NCBI RefSeq assembly: GCF_003384935.1
Contig: NZ_QTTQ01000010.1
Location: forward strand, 372,001-436,000
DNA length: 64,000 nt
Reading direction: 5' to 3'
DNA from: Lutibacter oceani
GTDB taxonomy: Bacteria; Bacteroidota; Bacteroidia; Flavobacteriales; Flavobacteriaceae
The first letter of the stretch is position 1. Each line of letters opens with the position of its first letter. Both the position numbers and the translations under genes were made by a program. Under the pieces are notes generated by a model. The model was not told the origin of the DNA and searched no databases. It saw only the letters and a program-made list of their open reading frames with translations. This document shows positions 9,126 to 18,168 of the stretch, in pieces.

Positions 9126-9941
9126 ATGATTTTAAAGTTAAAAAACACTACAATAATTGCATTTATTATAATAAGTATATCGGCTTGTAATACTGGTCCG
9201 AAAGTAATAGAAGCATCAAATGAAGCAATCGGTTCTGAAAAAAGCAGTGGTATTTTTTCTGATGAAAATAAAATTGAGCCAAGTACAACTGGAACAAGCA
9301 CTTTTAATGGTGATTTACATACTGTTAAAGTAAATGAAATTCTAGAGACTTCTAAGTATTTGTATATGAATGTGACTGAAAATGATGAGCAATTTTGGAT
9401 AGCAACAAGATTAATGGATGTTGCAATAGGCGAAACATATTATTATAAAGGAGGGCTTCTAAAAACAAACTATGAAAGTAAAGATTTTAATAGAGTTTTT
9501 GAAAAAATATATTTAATATCAGGTAGTTTAGTGGCTGCAAATCATTCAAGCACTAAAAAAACTACAAGTAATAGCAACCAATTACTTACAAAACAAGAAA
9601 CTACAAAAGCAACGCCAGCTCCAATTAAAACTACTGTAAATAAAATTGAAGTTGAAGGTTCTATGAAAATTTCAGAATTGGTAAAAAATGCTAAAAATTT
9701 AGAAGGAAAAACAGTTCAAATAAGTGGTGTTTGTGTAAAATCAAATGCTAATATTATGAACAGAAATTGGATACATTTAAAAGACGGCAGTAAAGATGAT
9801 TTTGATCTTGTAATTACATCAGATACTTTCATTCCTGAAGATGCAATTATCACTTTAAAAGCAACTGTTTCTTTAAACAAAGATTTTGGAGCAGGATATA
9901 AATATGATTTAATTTTAGAAAACGGAATAATACTACCTTAA
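9126..9941 (+). CDS. Lipoprotein with two OB-fold (NrfJ-like) domains
   Basis: A 271-residue lipoprotein: signal and lipobox ISAC with C21 as the lipidated Cys. The first domain (about 55-140) contains HTVKVNEILETSKYLYMNV, an FWIATR strand and a SKDFNRVFEKIYLI end, resembling NrfJ-like domains often found near multihaem cytochromes. The second (about 175-271) runs from GKTVQISGVCVKSN through MNRNWIHLKDG to DFGAGYKYDLIL, also an OB-type barrel. A Thr/Lys-rich linker joins them. The gene follows the barrel gene after 2 nt. Its role in assembly or maturation of the cytochrome complex is inferred from position and from known NrfJ-like neighbours. Confidence 0.72.
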   Translation: MILKLKNTTIIAFIIISISACNTGPKVIEASNEAIGSEKSSGIFSDENKIEPSTTGTSTFNGDLHTVKVNEILETSKYLYMNVTENDEQFWIATRLMDVAIGETYYYKGGLLKTNYESKDFNRVFEKIYLISGSLVAANHSSTKKTTSNSNQLLTKQETTKATPAPIKTTVNKIEVEGSMKISELVKNAKNLEGKTVQISGVCVKSNANIMNRNWIHLKDGSKDDFDLVITSDTFIPEDAIITLKATVSLNKDFGAGYKYDLILENGIILP

Positions 9942-9980
9942 CCTAAAATTTTAAAATTAACCAGTCTAATATTCGTTTAA

Positions 9981-12900
9981 ATGAAGAAAATTATAAACAT
10001 ATTCAACAAAATTTTTGAAGCTCTTTTTAACACAAGAGCTGCTGGATTATATATATTATTATTCGCAGCAGCAATTGGTATTGCAACATTTATTGAAAAT
10101 GATTACGGAACAAGTTCAGCTCAAAAGGTAGTATTTCAAGCATTTTGGTTTGAACTATTACTCTTATTTTTTAGTATTTCAATAGTTGTTAATATTGTTA
10201 AATTTAAAATGATTAAACAAAAAAAATGGGCTCTAGTACTATTTCATGGTGCTATTATTTTAATTTTAATTGGTGCTGGTATTACACGCTATTTCGGATT
10301 TGAAGGTATTATGCACATAAGAGAAAATGATTCTTCAAATACGTTTTTATCTTCAACAAACTTTCTAAAATTTAAAGTCATTAAAAATGGTAAAACTTTC
10401 GAATTTAATGAAGAAGTATTATTTGCAACATTAGGAAATAACAATTGGCACGACTCCTATTTAATTGAAAATGATTTAATTGATGTTACAATAAAAGAGT
10501 TTATTCCAAATCCAACTCAAAAATTAATTAATAGTTTAAATGGAACCGCAACTTTAAAGGTAGTAGTTGCTGGAACGAATGGTAGAGAAGAATATTTTAT
10601 AAAAGAAGGTGAGCAAAACAAGTTTGGAAACTTGTTCTTCAATTTTAGTAAAAATATGCTTCCAAATGCAATTAACATCTTATATAAAAATGATTCCTTA
10701 TTTTTTAAAACTAATAAGGTATTTACTCAAATGGTAATGGCAACTCAAAAAAAAGATACTATTTACCCTTCAAATACTTATCAACCCTTATTACTTCGTT
10801 CATTGTACTCTGATGGGTTAAATAATTTTGTTTTACCAGAATTTACTAAAAATGGAAATGCTACAATTGAATCTGAAAACCCAAAAGTAAGTAGTAGCAG
10901 TAAAGTAGCTCTTTTAGCTGCTATTTCTGTAAATGGAAAAATTCAAGAAACTTATTTATACGGACAAAAAGGATCACCTGGAAGACCTGAAATATTAAAT
11001 TTTGAAAATTTAAAGTTATCTGCGTCCTACGGTACCAAAGAAATAAAAGTACCTTTTACTATAAAATTAAAAGATTTTATATTGGATAAATACCCTGGTA
11101 CAAACAGCGCTTCATCGTATGCAAGTGAAGTTCAACTAGTTGATACTAATAAAAATATTAAAAAAGATTTTAGAATATTTATGAATAATATTTTGAATTA
11201 TAATGGCTATCGTTTTTTTCAATCATCTTTTGATAAAGATGAAAAAGGTACTTATTTAAGTGTTAACAACGATTATTGGGGTACTTTAATTACCTATATT
11301 GGATATATACTTTTAACAATAGGTCTGTTACTCACTTTTTTCAGCAAAAAAACAAGGTTTTATACAGTTTTACAGAAAATAAAAAAAATGAGAGCAAAAA
11401 ACACTGCACTCATATTTGTTTTATTATTTTCAATAACATCTTCTACAACATTTGCACAATTAAATAAAGAAGATTTAAAAGTTACACATATAATAGACAT
11501 TAATCACGCTAATAATTTCAGCAAACTTGTTGTGCAAGATTTTAGAGGTAGAATGAAACCTGTGCATACACTTACGCGTGAAATATTAAGAAAACTAGCG
11601 AGAAAAGAAAGTTTATATGGGCTAAGTTCTGAGCAAATTGTTTTAAGCATGTATGCAAATAGTAGTGATTGGTATGATGTGAAAATTGTGAAATTGGGCA
11701 AACACGAAGATATTTCAGCAAAATTAGGTGCTACTACCAAATATATATCCTATAAAGATTTTTTTGACCAAAATGGTGTTTATAAATTAAAAGATGAGGT
11801 TCGTAATGTTTATAATTTAAAACCCGTAGATAGGGGTGTTTACGAAAAGGAATTGCTTAAAATAGATGAGAAAGTTAATATTTTGAGTATGCTATTTTCA
11901 GGAACTTTATTAAAAATTGTACCTAACGTAAACGATCCAAATAACACTTGGTTATCTAATCATGGTTCAGGTAATCACAATCATTCAGAATCTCAAAATA
12001 GTATAGCCGCTAAATTTTTCAGTTCGTATAGTAAAATGTTAAATGATGCAATGCATACTAACAATTACAGTGAAGCAAATAATCTAATTAACGAACTTAA
12101 AGAATATCAAATTAAAAATGGAGGAGCAATTATGCCTTCTTTATCAAAAATTAATATAGAAATACTACTAAATAATTCTCAAGTTTTTAGTCGTTTAGCA
12201 CTACTCTATTTTATATTAGGGCTTGCATTTTTATTCTTTTTATTTTTATCAGTTTTTAAACCAAGTAAAAACTTAAAACTAGCCTATAAAATCTTATTCA
12301 CATTAGTCCTAATTGGTTTCATTTTTCATACAATTGGACTAGGTTTTAGATGGTATGTATCGGGAAGAGCACCTTGGAGTAATGGGTATGAATCTATGAT
12401 TTACATTGCTTGGACGTCCACTCTTGCTGGAATTATTTTTACTAGAAAATCTTTTGGTGGTTTAGCAGCAACAATGGTTTTAGCTTCAATTATATTATTG
12501 GTTTCTATGCTAAGTTTTTTGGATCCGGAAATCACGCCATTAGTACCCGTATTAAAATCATATTGGTTAACAATTCATGTTTCATTAGAAGCTGGGAGTT
12601 ATGGATTTTTAATGTTAGGTGCTATAATTGGAATTATAAACTTAATATTAATGTTGTTTATAAATGAATCTAATAAAGATAGAATTGTTAGAATTATTAA
12701 AGAAATGTCTTATATAAGTGAATTAACCTTAATTGGAGGTTTAGTTATGGTAAGTATAGGTACCTATTTAGGAGGTGTATGGGCAAATGAATCTTGGGGA
12801 AGATATTGGGGTTGGGATGCAAAAGAAACCTGGGCATTAGTAACAATATTGGTTTATGCTTTTATTTTGCATATGAGAATAATTCCAAAATTATTTGGAT

Positions 12901-13106
12901 TATATTCCTATAATGTAGCCACTATTTTTGGATTAGCGAGTGTTATAATGACATATTATGGTGTAAATTATTATTTGTCTGGCTTACATTCCTATGCTAC
13001 AGGTGATCCAATACCAATTCCTAATTGGGTATATATTGTAGTTGTATGTTTATTTATTTTAAGTATTTCGGCTTATTTTAAAAAGAGAAAATTCAAATTA
13101 AAATAA
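9981..13106 (+). CDS. ccsBA: Cytochrome c biogenesis protein CcsBA (ResB-CcsA fusion)
   Basis: A 1041-residue membrane protein that exports haem and joins it to CXXCH cysteines (system II cytochrome c maturation). The N-terminal half is ResB/CcsB-like: helices near 20-90, GIMHIREND in the periplasmic part, and another helix near 435-455. The C-terminal half is CcsA: several helices with conserved His (H783, H866, H964) and the haem-handling WWD segment starting WGRYWGWDAKETW at residue 939. Natural fusions of this kind are usual in Bacteroidetes and epsilon-proteobacteria. As the last gene of the multihaem operon, it likely matures the 54 haem sites encoded upstream; whether it is the only ccsBA in the genome is unknown. 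Confidence 0.95.
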   Translation: MKKIINIFNKIFEALFNTRAAGLYILLFAAAIGIATFIENDYGTSSAQKVVFQAFWFELLLLFFSISIVVNIVKFKMIKQKKWALVLFHGAIILILIGAGITRYFGFEGIMHIRENDSSNTFLSSTNFLKFKVIKNGKTFEFNEEVLFATLGNNNWHDSYLIENDLIDVTIKEFIPNPTQKLINSLNGTATLKVVVAGTNGREEYFIKEGEQNKFGNLFFNFSKNMLPNAINILYKNDSLFFKTNKVFTQMVMATQKKDTIYPSNTYQPLLLRSLYSDGLNNFVLPEFTKNGNATIESENPKVSSSSKVALLAAISVNGKIQETYLYGQKGSPGRPEILNFENLKLSASYGTKEIKVPFTIKLKDFILDKYPGTNSASSYASEVQLVDTNKNIKKDFRIFMNNILNYNGYRFFQSSFDKDEKGTYLSVNNDYWGTLITYIGYILLTIGLLLTFFSKKTRFYTVLQKIKKMRAKNTALIFVLLFSITSSTTFAQLNKEDLKVTHIIDINHANNFSKLVVQDFRGRMKPVHTLTREILRKLARKESLYGLSSEQIVLSMYANSSDWYDVKIVKLGKHEDISAKLGATTKYISYKDFFDQNGVYKLKDEVRNVYNLKPVDRGVYEKELLKIDEKVNILSMLFSGTLLKIVPNVNDPNNTWLSNHGSGNHNHSESQNSIAAKFFSSYSKMLNDAMHTNNYSEANNLINELKEYQIKNGGAIMPSLSKINIEILLNNSQVFSRLALLYFILGLAFLFFLFLSVFKPSKNLKLAYKILFTLVLIGFIFHTIGLGFRWYVSGRAPWSNGYESMIYIAWTSTLAGIIFTRKSFGGLAATMVLASIILLVSMLSFLDPEITPLVPVLKSYWLTIHVSLEAGSYGFLMLGAIIGIINLILMLFINESNKDRIVRIIKEMSYISELTLIGGLVMVSIGTYLGGVWANESWGRYWGWDAKETWALVTILVYAFILHMRIIPKLFGLYSYNVATIFGLASVIMTYYGVNYYLSGLHSYATGDPIPIPNWVYIVVVCLFILSISAYFKKRKFKLK

Positions 13107-13136
13107 TAATTTTAAACTCATAAAACTTCAAATTAA

Positions 13137-13178
13137 TAATTAAGAAAATCTTCAGTTCAACGCTGAATCACTTAATTA
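13137..13178. other. Two-part inverted repeat after ccsBA
   Basis: An 8-bp outer stem (TAATTAAG at 13137-13144 with CTTAATTA at 13171-13178) encloses a 5-bp hairpin (TTCAG/CTGAA, 13151-13155 and 13163-13167). It lies between convergent ccsBA and bcp. No T-run follows, so terminator function is uncertain. Confidence 0.35.
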
Positions 13179-13208
13179 ATATCAATTTAATTACTCTAAA
13201 CGAATATT

Positions 13209-13661
13209 TTATATTAATATCTGGCTGGTATGTTCCTTTGTTTTAACTTTAGCAATTACATTTTCAATAACTCCATTTTCATCAATTACAAAAGTAGTTC
13301 TATGAATACCATCATATTCACGTCCCATAAACTTTTTTGGTCCCCAAACTCCAAAAGCGTTAATTACAGTTTTATCTTCATCTGCCAATAAAGGAAAAGG
13401 TAATTCGTTTTTATTAATAAAATTTTGTTGACGCTTTGCTGAATCAGCACTAACACCTAAAATAGCATAGCCTTTTGCTAAAAAAGTTTGATAGTTATCT
13501 CTTAAATTACAAGCTTCAACGGTACAACCTGGAGTACTTGCCTTTGGGTAAAAGAAAATTACTAACTTTTTTCCTAAATAATCACTTAGTTTTATAGTAT
13601 TTCCATCCTGATCAAGTGCTTCAAAATATGGTGCCTTGTCACCTGCTTTTAATGTTATCAT
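13209..13661 (-). CDS. bcp: Thioredoxin-dependent peroxiredoxin (BCP/PrxQ)
   Basis: A 150-residue cytoplasmic peroxidase that reduces hydrogen peroxide and organic peroxides with thioredoxin. The motif PKASTPGCTVEAC holds the peroxidatic Cys (C46) and the resolving Cys (C51) five residues on, the atypical 2-Cys PrxQ arrangement. The start at 13661 (MITLKAGDKAP) matches the family; longer reading upstream would add about 25 residues overlapping the divergent nth promoter. It is divergent from nth with only 35 nt between starts. Assignment is secure. Confidence 0.94.
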   Translation of the reverse strand: MITLKAGDKAPYFEALDQDGNTIKLSDYLGKKLVIFFYPKASTPGCTVEACNLRDNYQTFLAKGYAILGVSADSAKRQQNFINKNELPFPLLADEDKTVINAFGVWGPKKFMGREYDGIHRTTFVIDENGVIENVIAKVKTKEHTSQILI

Positions 13662-13696
13662 AATTTGTATTTTAGCTTTTTGTAAAGATACTAAAA

Positions 13697-14332
13697 ATGA
13701 CAAAGAAAGAAAAAGTTCAATTTGTAATTGATACACTTGAAAAATTATATCCTAAGGTTCCAATTCCATTAGATCATAAAGACCCATATACATTGTTAAT
13801 TGCTGTATTAATGTCTGCTCAAAGTACAGATGTAGGTGTAAATAAAATTACTCCCATTTTATTTGCAAAAGCAGATAATCCCTACGATATGGTAAAACTT
13901 TCAGTAGAAGAAATTAGAGAAATTATTAAACCTGTTGGTTTATCTCCAATGAAAGCTAAAGGAATTTATGGTTTATCAAAAATATTAATTGAAAAGCACA
14001 ATGGTAAAGTACCTCAAAATTTTAAAGATTTAGAAGCTTTACCTGCCGTTGGACATAAAACTGCAAGTGTTGTAATGAGCCAGGCATTTGGGGTTCCGGC
14101 ATTTCCAGTAGATACTCATATTCATAGATTAATGTATAGATGGGGTTTAAGCAATGGTAAAAATGTTGCTCAAACCGAAAAAGATGCAAAAAGATTATTT
14201 CCAAAAGAATTATGGAACAAATTACATTTACAAATTATATTTTATGGTCGTGAATATTCACCTGCGAGAGGTTGGGATATTGAAAAAGATATTATTACAA
14301 AAACAATTGGAAGAAAATCCATTTTAAAATAA
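13697..14332 (+). CDS. nth: Endonuclease III (DNA glycosylase/AP lyase) lacking the Fe-S cysteines
   Basis: A 211-residue base-excision repair glycosylase for oxidised pyrimidines with AP lyase activity. The helix-hairpin-helix LPAVGHKTASVV contains catalytic K121, and FPVDTHIHR contains catalytic D139, matching E. coli K120 and D138. The C-terminal region, which in the classical enzyme binds a 4Fe-4S cluster through C-x6-C-x2-C-x5-C, reads IIFYGREYSPARGWDIEKD and contains no cysteine, so the cluster is absent. Length is otherwise normal, so this is a lineage form rather than a truncation. Divergent from bcp. Confidence 0.93.
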   Translation: MTKKEKVQFVIDTLEKLYPKVPIPLDHKDPYTLLIAVLMSAQSTDVGVNKITPILFAKADNPYDMVKLSVEEIREIIKPVGLSPMKAKGIYGLSKILIEKHNGKVPQNFKDLEALPAVGHKTASVVMSQAFGVPAFPVDTHIHRLMYRWGLSNGKNVAQTEKDAKRLFPKELWNKLHLQIIFYGREYSPARGWDIEKDIITKTIGRKSILK

Positions 14333-14334
14333 AA

Positions 14335-14360
14335 AGCCCATTTTCGGTTAAAAATGGGCT
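14335..14360 (-). terminator. Intrinsic terminator, leftward
   Basis: Perfect 10-bp stem AGCCCATTTT / AAAATGGGCT with a 6-nt loop. On the minus strand it is followed by TTTTTATTTT, so it should end leftward transcripts from the sigma factor and small ORF. On the plus strand no T-run follows, though it may still stabilise nth mRNA. Confidence 0.75.
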
Positions 14361-14369
14361 CAAAGAACA

Positions 14370-14510
14370 TTAATTCAAATGTAATTCAATATAGTCGTTT
14401 TTGTTGGTTTTAATTACTCTCATTTGCTTAGAATAATTTAACAAATATTGAATTATTTCAGGTCTTGGTTGCTCCTTTGAAAGAGACTTCTTAGTGTAAA
14501 GTTTCATCAT
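14370..14510 (-). CDS. Small basic protein downstream of the ECF sigma gene (46 aa)
   Basis: An uninterrupted reading frame of 46 residues starting MMKLYTKKSLSKEQPRPEII and ending NDYIELHLN. It lies 47 nt after the sigma factor stop, on the same strand, and the leftward terminator at 14335-14360 comes 9 nt after its stop, so sigma gene, small gene and terminator form one unit. The protein is soluble and basic, with a likely helix over residues 17-30 (EIIQYLLNYSKQMR). Function unknown; a regulator or partner of the sigma factor is possible. Translation is inferred from position and frame only. Confidence 0.6.
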   Translation of the reverse strand: MMKLYTKKSLSKEQPRPEIIQYLLNYSKQMRVIKTNKNDYIELHLN

Positions 14511-14557
14511 ATATTACTGGTTTATATTATAGTAACGACGAAAAATTACATTTAGTA

Positions 14558-15142
14558 TTAGTTTACCAAAATAATATTATGTTTTTCTATTAACTTTCTT
14601 AAATTAATTAATGCATAACGCATTCTTCCTAGCGCTGTATTAATACTTACATCGGTATTTTCAGCAATTTCTTTAAAGCTCATGTCTTTATACATACGCA
14701 TTATCAACACTTCCTTTTGATCCTCTGGAAGTTCAACAATTAAACCTTTAATATCATTTAAAATCTGATCTTTAATAATTTGCTTTTCTACATTTAAAAC
14801 CTCATCACTTATAACTGTAAAAATATCAAATTCATCAGTATTTCTAAAAGTTGGTATTCTTTTATTTCTTCTAAAATGATCTATAACTAAATTATGTGCA
14901 ATACGCATAACCCAGGGTAAAAATTTCCCTTCTTCGTTATAAGCACCTCTTTTTAAAGTGTTTATAACCTTAATAAAGGTATCTTGAAAAATATCTTCTG
15001 CAATTTCTCTATCTAAAACTTTAGACAAAATAAAACTAAAAATTCGTTGTTTATGACGAATAACTAATATTTCTAAAGACTTTTCGTTTCCGTTAATATA
15101 GTTGCTTACTAAAACGCTATCGGCAATAACTTTTCTTTCCAT
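14558..15142 (-). CDS. ECF-type RNA polymerase sigma factor
   Basis: A 194-residue sigma-70 family protein. Region 2 covers about residues 20-95 (DIFQDTFIKVINTLKR, then FLPWVMRIAHNLVIDHFRR, the DNA-melting and -10 contact helices). Region 4 covers about 135-190 (LPEDQKEVLIMRMYKDMSFKEIAE with a helix-turn-helix and NTALGRMRYAL). No anti-sigma factor gene lies next to it; instead a 46-residue ORF follows. The gene is divergent from uvrA with 239 nt between starts. Flavobacteria often carry this stand-alone sigma with no known trigger, so its regulon cannot be named. Confidence 0.9.
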   Translation of the reverse strand: MERKVIADSVLVSNYINGNEKSLEILVIRHKQRIFSFILSKVLDREIAEDIFQDTFIKVINTLKRGAYNEEGKFLPWVMRIAHNLVIDHFRRNKRIPTFRNTDEFDIFTVISDEVLNVEKQIIKDQILNDIKGLIVELPEDQKEVLIMRMYKDMSFKEIAENTDVSINTALGRMRYALINLRKLIEKHNIILVN

Positions 15143-15346
15143 AATTTAAATACATTATAGGGGTTAAATGTGTATTTTATAATTTTTATAAAAAGTAAAA
15201 GTGTTATATAGGCGTTCTTTTTTTTGAATTAATATTCAAATATGCAGCATATTTTTAACATTTACAAATAAAATCCTATAAACTAGTATTAAAAATATTT
15301 AAAATATATGTTTAATAATACAGTTAAAAATCTCATTAATTGTAAT

Positions 15347-15354
15347 TATCTTTG
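15347..15354 (+). promoter_or_regulatory. -7 box for uvrA (TATCTTTG)
   Basis: Matches the Bacteroidetes TAnnTTTG consensus and lies 27 nt before the uvrA ATG. The box overlaps a TTG that could otherwise be read as an upstream start, which supports the downstream ATG at 15382. No good -33 element was seen. Confidence 0.5.
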
Positions 15355-15381
15355 CATTTATTCACTTTTTTTAAAGTAAAC

Positions 15382-18165
15382 ATGACCCAAAATATAGCAA
15401 CATTAAACCCAAAAGAATTCATTCTAATAAAAGGAGCAAAACTTCATAATTTAAAAAATATTGATGTTGCAATACCTAGAAATAAATTGGTAGTTATTAC
15501 AGGGCTTTCTGGATCTGGTAAATCCAGTTTAGCATTTGACACATTATTTGCTGAAGGTCAGAGAAGATATGTTGAAAGCCTGTCATCCTATGCGCGTCAG
15601 TTTTTAGGAAGGTTAAATAAACCAAAAGTAGATTATATTAAAGGAATTGCACCTGCAATAGCTATTGAACAAAAAGTAAATTCCACAAACCCAAGATCAA
15701 CAGTTGGTACTTCTACTGAAATTTACGATTATTTAAAATTACTTTTTGCCAGAATTGGTAAAACCTACTCCCCAATTTCAGGAAATGAAGTAAAAAAAAA
15801 TACCGTTTCAGATGTTATAAATTATATTAAAACTTTAGAGTTAAAAACAAAGTTACTACTACTTGCACCTGTTCATATCCCCGATGAAAGAAGTGTATTA
15901 CAAACTTTAAAAATATTAGCACAACAAGGTTATTCAAGAATAAAATACAAAGATGAAGTTTTAAGAATTGAAGAAATTAAACAGGAAATTGAACATGATT
16001 TTTATTTAGTTGTTGATAGAATTTCCGTTAAAGATGATGAAGATTTTTACAATAGATTAGGTGATGCTATACAAACTGCTTTTTTTGAAGGAAAAGGTGA
16101 ATGTATTCTTGAGAATTTAAATACAAATACTCAAATATTGTTTAATAATAAGTTTGAATTGGATGGACTACAATTTTTAGAGCCTAATACACATCTGTTT
16201 AGTTTTAACAATCCATATGGAGCTTGTCCAAAATGTGAGGGATATGGAAATGTTATTGGAATTGATGAGGATTTAGTTATTCCAAATACTTCAATTTCAA
16301 TTTATGAAGATGCTATTTTACCTTGGAAATCAGATTCATTTAACCATTTCAAAAACGATTTAATAACCCACGCCTATAAATTTAATATTCCAATACATAA
16401 ACCTTGGTTTGAATTGAATGAAGATCAAAAACAACTTATTTGGAGTGGAAATAGTTCTTTTAATGGATTAACTCATTTTTTTAACCATCTAGAAGAAAAG
16501 AGCTATAAAATTCAGTATAGAGTTATGTTATCGCGTTACAGAGGTAAAACAAAATGTACTTCTTGTAAAGGAAAAAGATTAAGAGACGAAGCTACTTATG
16601 TTAAAATAAATAACAAAAACATAAGTGAATTAGTGGATTTACCTTTAAATGAATTAGCAGATTTTTTTAAAAACCTAAAATTAGAAGTTTACGAACAAAA
16701 AATTGCAAAACGATTATTGGTTGAAATCAATAATAGATTACAATTTTTAAATGATGTAGGTTTAAATTATTTAACTCTTAACCGAACTTCAAATACATTA
16801 TCAGGTGGTGAAAGTCAACGTATTAACTTGGCTACTTCATTAGGAAGCAGTTTGGTTGGCTCCATGTATATTTTAGACGAACCAAGTATAGGTTTACATC
16901 CAAAAGATACTGAACGCTTAATTAAAGTGTTAAAAGATTTACGAAATTTAGGTAATACAGTTATTGTTGTAGAACACGATGAAGATATTATGAAAGCTGC
17001 CGATGTTATTATTGATATTGGACCTGAAGCTGGAACTTTTGGAGGCGAGGTTACTGCTGAAGGTACTTTTAAAGAAGTTTTAAAATCTGATTCGTTAACA
17101 GCTCAATATTTAAATAACAAACTTAAAATTGAAATACCTAAAACAAGGAGAAAATCAAAAAATAGCGTTAAAATAATTGGCGCTCGTGAAAACAATTTAA
17201 AAAATATAGATGTTACTTTTCCTTTAAATAGTTTAACTGTTGTTACTGGAGTTTCAGGAAGTGGAAAAAGCACATTGGTAAGTAAAATATTGTTTCCAGC
17301 CATTCAAAAGAAAATTGGTGGATATGGCGAAAAAGTTGGTCAGTTTACAGAAATTACGGGTGCTTATAATACTATTGAACATATTGAGTTTATAAACCAA
17401 AATCCTATTGGACGTTCAAGCAGATCAAACCCTGTAACATATATTAAGGCATATGATGATATTAGAGCTTTATTTGCTTCAGAAAAATTGTCTAAAATAA
17501 GAAATTATCAGCCAAAACATTTCTCCTTTAATGTAGAAGGTGGAAGATGTGAGGTTTGTAAAGGTGAGGGTGAAGTTACTATTGAAATGCAATTTATGGC
17601 AGATGTGCATTTAGAGTGTGAAACCTGCAAAGGAATGCGTTTTAAAAAGGAAATTTTAGAAGTTAAATTTTATAACAAATCCATTAATGATATTTTAAAT
17701 TGCACTATTGATGATGCCATTGCCTTTTTTAAATTACATAAAGAAAATAAAATTGTAAAAAAACTACAACCTTTACAAGATGTTGGTTTGGGTTATGTAA
17801 CATTAGGGCAATCTTCATCAACACTTTCTGGAGGTGAAGCACAACGCATAAAATTAGCCTCCTTTTTAGTAAAGGGAACTCGCCAAAGTAAATCGCTATT
17901 TATTTTTGATGAGCCAACAACAGGTTTACATTTTCATGATATTAAAAAATTATTAAAATCGTTCAATGCTTTAATTAATAACGGACATTCAATAATTGTA
18001 ATAGAGCACAATATAGATTTAATTAAATGTGCTGATTATATTATAGATTTAGGAAAAGAAGGTGGTAAAAATGGTGGATCCCTCCTATTTGAAGGAACCC
18101 CAGAAGAACTTATTAAATGTAAAAATTCTTATACAGCTCCTTTTTTAATCGAAAAATTAAACTAA
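15382..18165 (+). CDS. uvrA: Excinuclease ABC subunit A
   Basis: A 927-residue damage-recognition ATPase of nucleotide excision repair that loads UvrB on damaged DNA. Two ABC modules are visible: Walker A GLSGSGKSS near the N-terminus and GVSGSGKST in the middle, with signature sequences LSGGESQRINL and LSGGEAQRIKL. Zinc-finger cysteines occur as CPKCEGYG...CTSCKGKR in the first half and CEVCKGEG...CETCKGMR in the second. The chosen ATG (15382) lies after a -7 promoter box; a TTG 30 nt upstream falls inside that box. Flavobacteria often hold more than one uvrA; whether this is the main copy is not known. Confidence 0.96.
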   Translation: MTQNIATLNPKEFILIKGAKLHNLKNIDVAIPRNKLVVITGLSGSGKSSLAFDTLFAEGQRRYVESLSSYARQFLGRLNKPKVDYIKGIAPAIAIEQKVNSTNPRSTVGTSTEIYDYLKLLFARIGKTYSPISGNEVKKNTVSDVINYIKTLELKTKLLLLAPVHIPDERSVLQTLKILAQQGYSRIKYKDEVLRIEEIKQEIEHDFYLVVDRISVKDDEDFYNRLGDAIQTAFFEGKGECILENLNTNTQILFNNKFELDGLQFLEPNTHLFSFNNPYGACPKCEGYGNVIGIDEDLVIPNTSISIYEDAILPWKSDSFNHFKNDLITHAYKFNIPIHKPWFELNEDQKQLIWSGNSSFNGLTHFFNHLEEKSYKIQYRVMLSRYRGKTKCTSCKGKRLRDEATYVKINNKNISELVDLPLNELADFFKNLKLEVYEQKIAKRLLVEINNRLQFLNDVGLNYLTLNRTSNTLSGGESQRINLATSLGSSLVGSMYILDEPSIGLHPKDTERLIKVLKDLRNLGNTVIVVEHDEDIMKAADVIIDIGPEAGTFGGEVTAEGTFKEVLKSDSLTAQYLNNKLKIEIPKTRRKSKNSVKIIGARENNLKNIDVTFPLNSLTVVTGVSGSGKSTLVSKILFPAIQKKIGGYGEKVGQFTEITGAYNTIEHIEFINQNPIGRSSRSNPVTYIKAYDDIRALFASEKLSKIRNYQPKHFSFNVEGGRCEVCKGEGEVTIEMQFMADVHLECETCKGMRFKKEILEVKFYNKSINDILNCTIDDAIAFFKLHKENKIVKKLQPLQDVGLGYVTLGQSSSTLSGGEAQRIKLASFLVKGTRQSKSLFIFDEPTTGLHFHDIKKLLKSFNALINNGHSIIVIEHNIDLIKCADYIIDLGKEGGKNGGSLLFEGTPEELIKCKNSYTAPFLIEKLN

Positions 18166-18168
18166 TTA

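Noticed and set aside
15222-15241. Short palindrome TTTGAATTAATATTCAAA in the sigma/uvrA gap
   Set aside because: Short, AT-only and likely by chance in this composition.
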